From NCBI GenBank assembly GCA_030526355.1, contig JAUNDC010000011.1, positions 18,792 to 82,791 on the forward strand: a DNA stretch of 64,000 nucleotides, given 5' to 3'. Under the pieces are notes generated by a model, which worked only from the letters and a program-made list of their open reading frames with translations, ran no database searches and was not told where the DNA came from. Every line of letters starts with the position of its first letter. Within the stretch, counting starts at the first letter, position 1. Positions 63,961 to 64,000 of the stretch are shown piece after piece. Made by a program: the position numbers and the translations under genes. Origin of the DNA: Bacillota bacterium. Its GTDB lineage: Bacteria; Bacillota; Clostridia; Peptostreptococcales; Anaerovoracaceae.

Positions 63961-64000
63961 TTGTAAATTAACAACTTAATCTGAACGTATTGAAATAACA

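Overview
The window looks like a chromosome segment of a low-to-moderate GC, Gram-positive anaerobe of the Clostridia. The evidence is a complete clostridial-type dcw cluster, a one-piece pyruvate:ferredoxin oxidoreductase, SipW/TasA-like surface proteins, an lgt-dependent lipoprotein, strong AGGAGG ribosome sites and TTGACA-N16/18-TATAAT promoters. A family such as Anaerovoracaceae is a guess from gene content only. No rRNA, tRNA, insertion sequence or Cas gene was recognised.

Layout. 1-11542: division and cell wall cluster read on the minus strand in the order mraZ, rsmH, ftsL, a PASTA-tailed transpeptidase, murF, mraY, murD, ftsW, murG, murA, ftsQ (cut by the window edge). 11561-14930: ychF, lgt, a lipoprotein, and sfsA on the plus strand. 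14941-23173: a six-gene surface operon with a near-perfect sigma-A promoter, encoding a membrane-anchored exported protein, a SipW-type signal peptidase, two SipW-type substrates, an InlB-repeat protein and a 1449-residue SpaA-repeat adhesin. 23188-30801: glnA, an amidohydrolase, a zinc-ribbon membrane protein, and a methyl-cycle set (metH without its reactivation domain, that domain as a separate gene, metF). 30873-39360: deoC, then the fructose regulon fruR-fruK-fruA-ptsH-ptsI and gap, with two close DeoR-family paralogues.

39460-44313: a PD-(D/E)XK-like gene without a normal start, a very regular array of inverted 10-mers, an MBL-fold gene, hypE, hypD, hypC and a YbaK-type deacylase. 44442-49818: an acetoacetate decarboxylase homologue, an ABC-2 exporter whose TetR regulator is broken, and an NSS transporter with its 35-residue small subunit. 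49928-53388: hypA, hypB and hypF. 53428-58863: PFOR and a zinc-finger/TPR membrane protein. 58871-59036: a second inverted-repeat array. 59155-64000: tuf, fusA, rpsG, rpsL and a small unrecognised acidic reading frame.

How the genes fit together. FruA/FruK with HPr and EI import and phosphorylate fructose, Gap and PFOR carry the carbon on to acetyl-CoA and reduced ferredoxin, and HypA-F would mature a [NiFe] hydrogenase encoded elsewhere. MetF, MetH and its separate activator form one methionine-regenerating pathway.

The most unusual content is non-coding. At 40258-40564 four units repeat with an exact 72-bp period; each is a 10-mer, 20 unlike bases, the inverted 10-mer and 32 unlike bases. 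A second locus at 58871-59036 uses a different 10-mer with almost the same geometry (alternating gaps of 34-35 and 19 bp, period 73-74 bp) and shows paired base changes in its stems. Neither fits CRISPR, a simple terminator, or a known REP/BIME element that I recognise.
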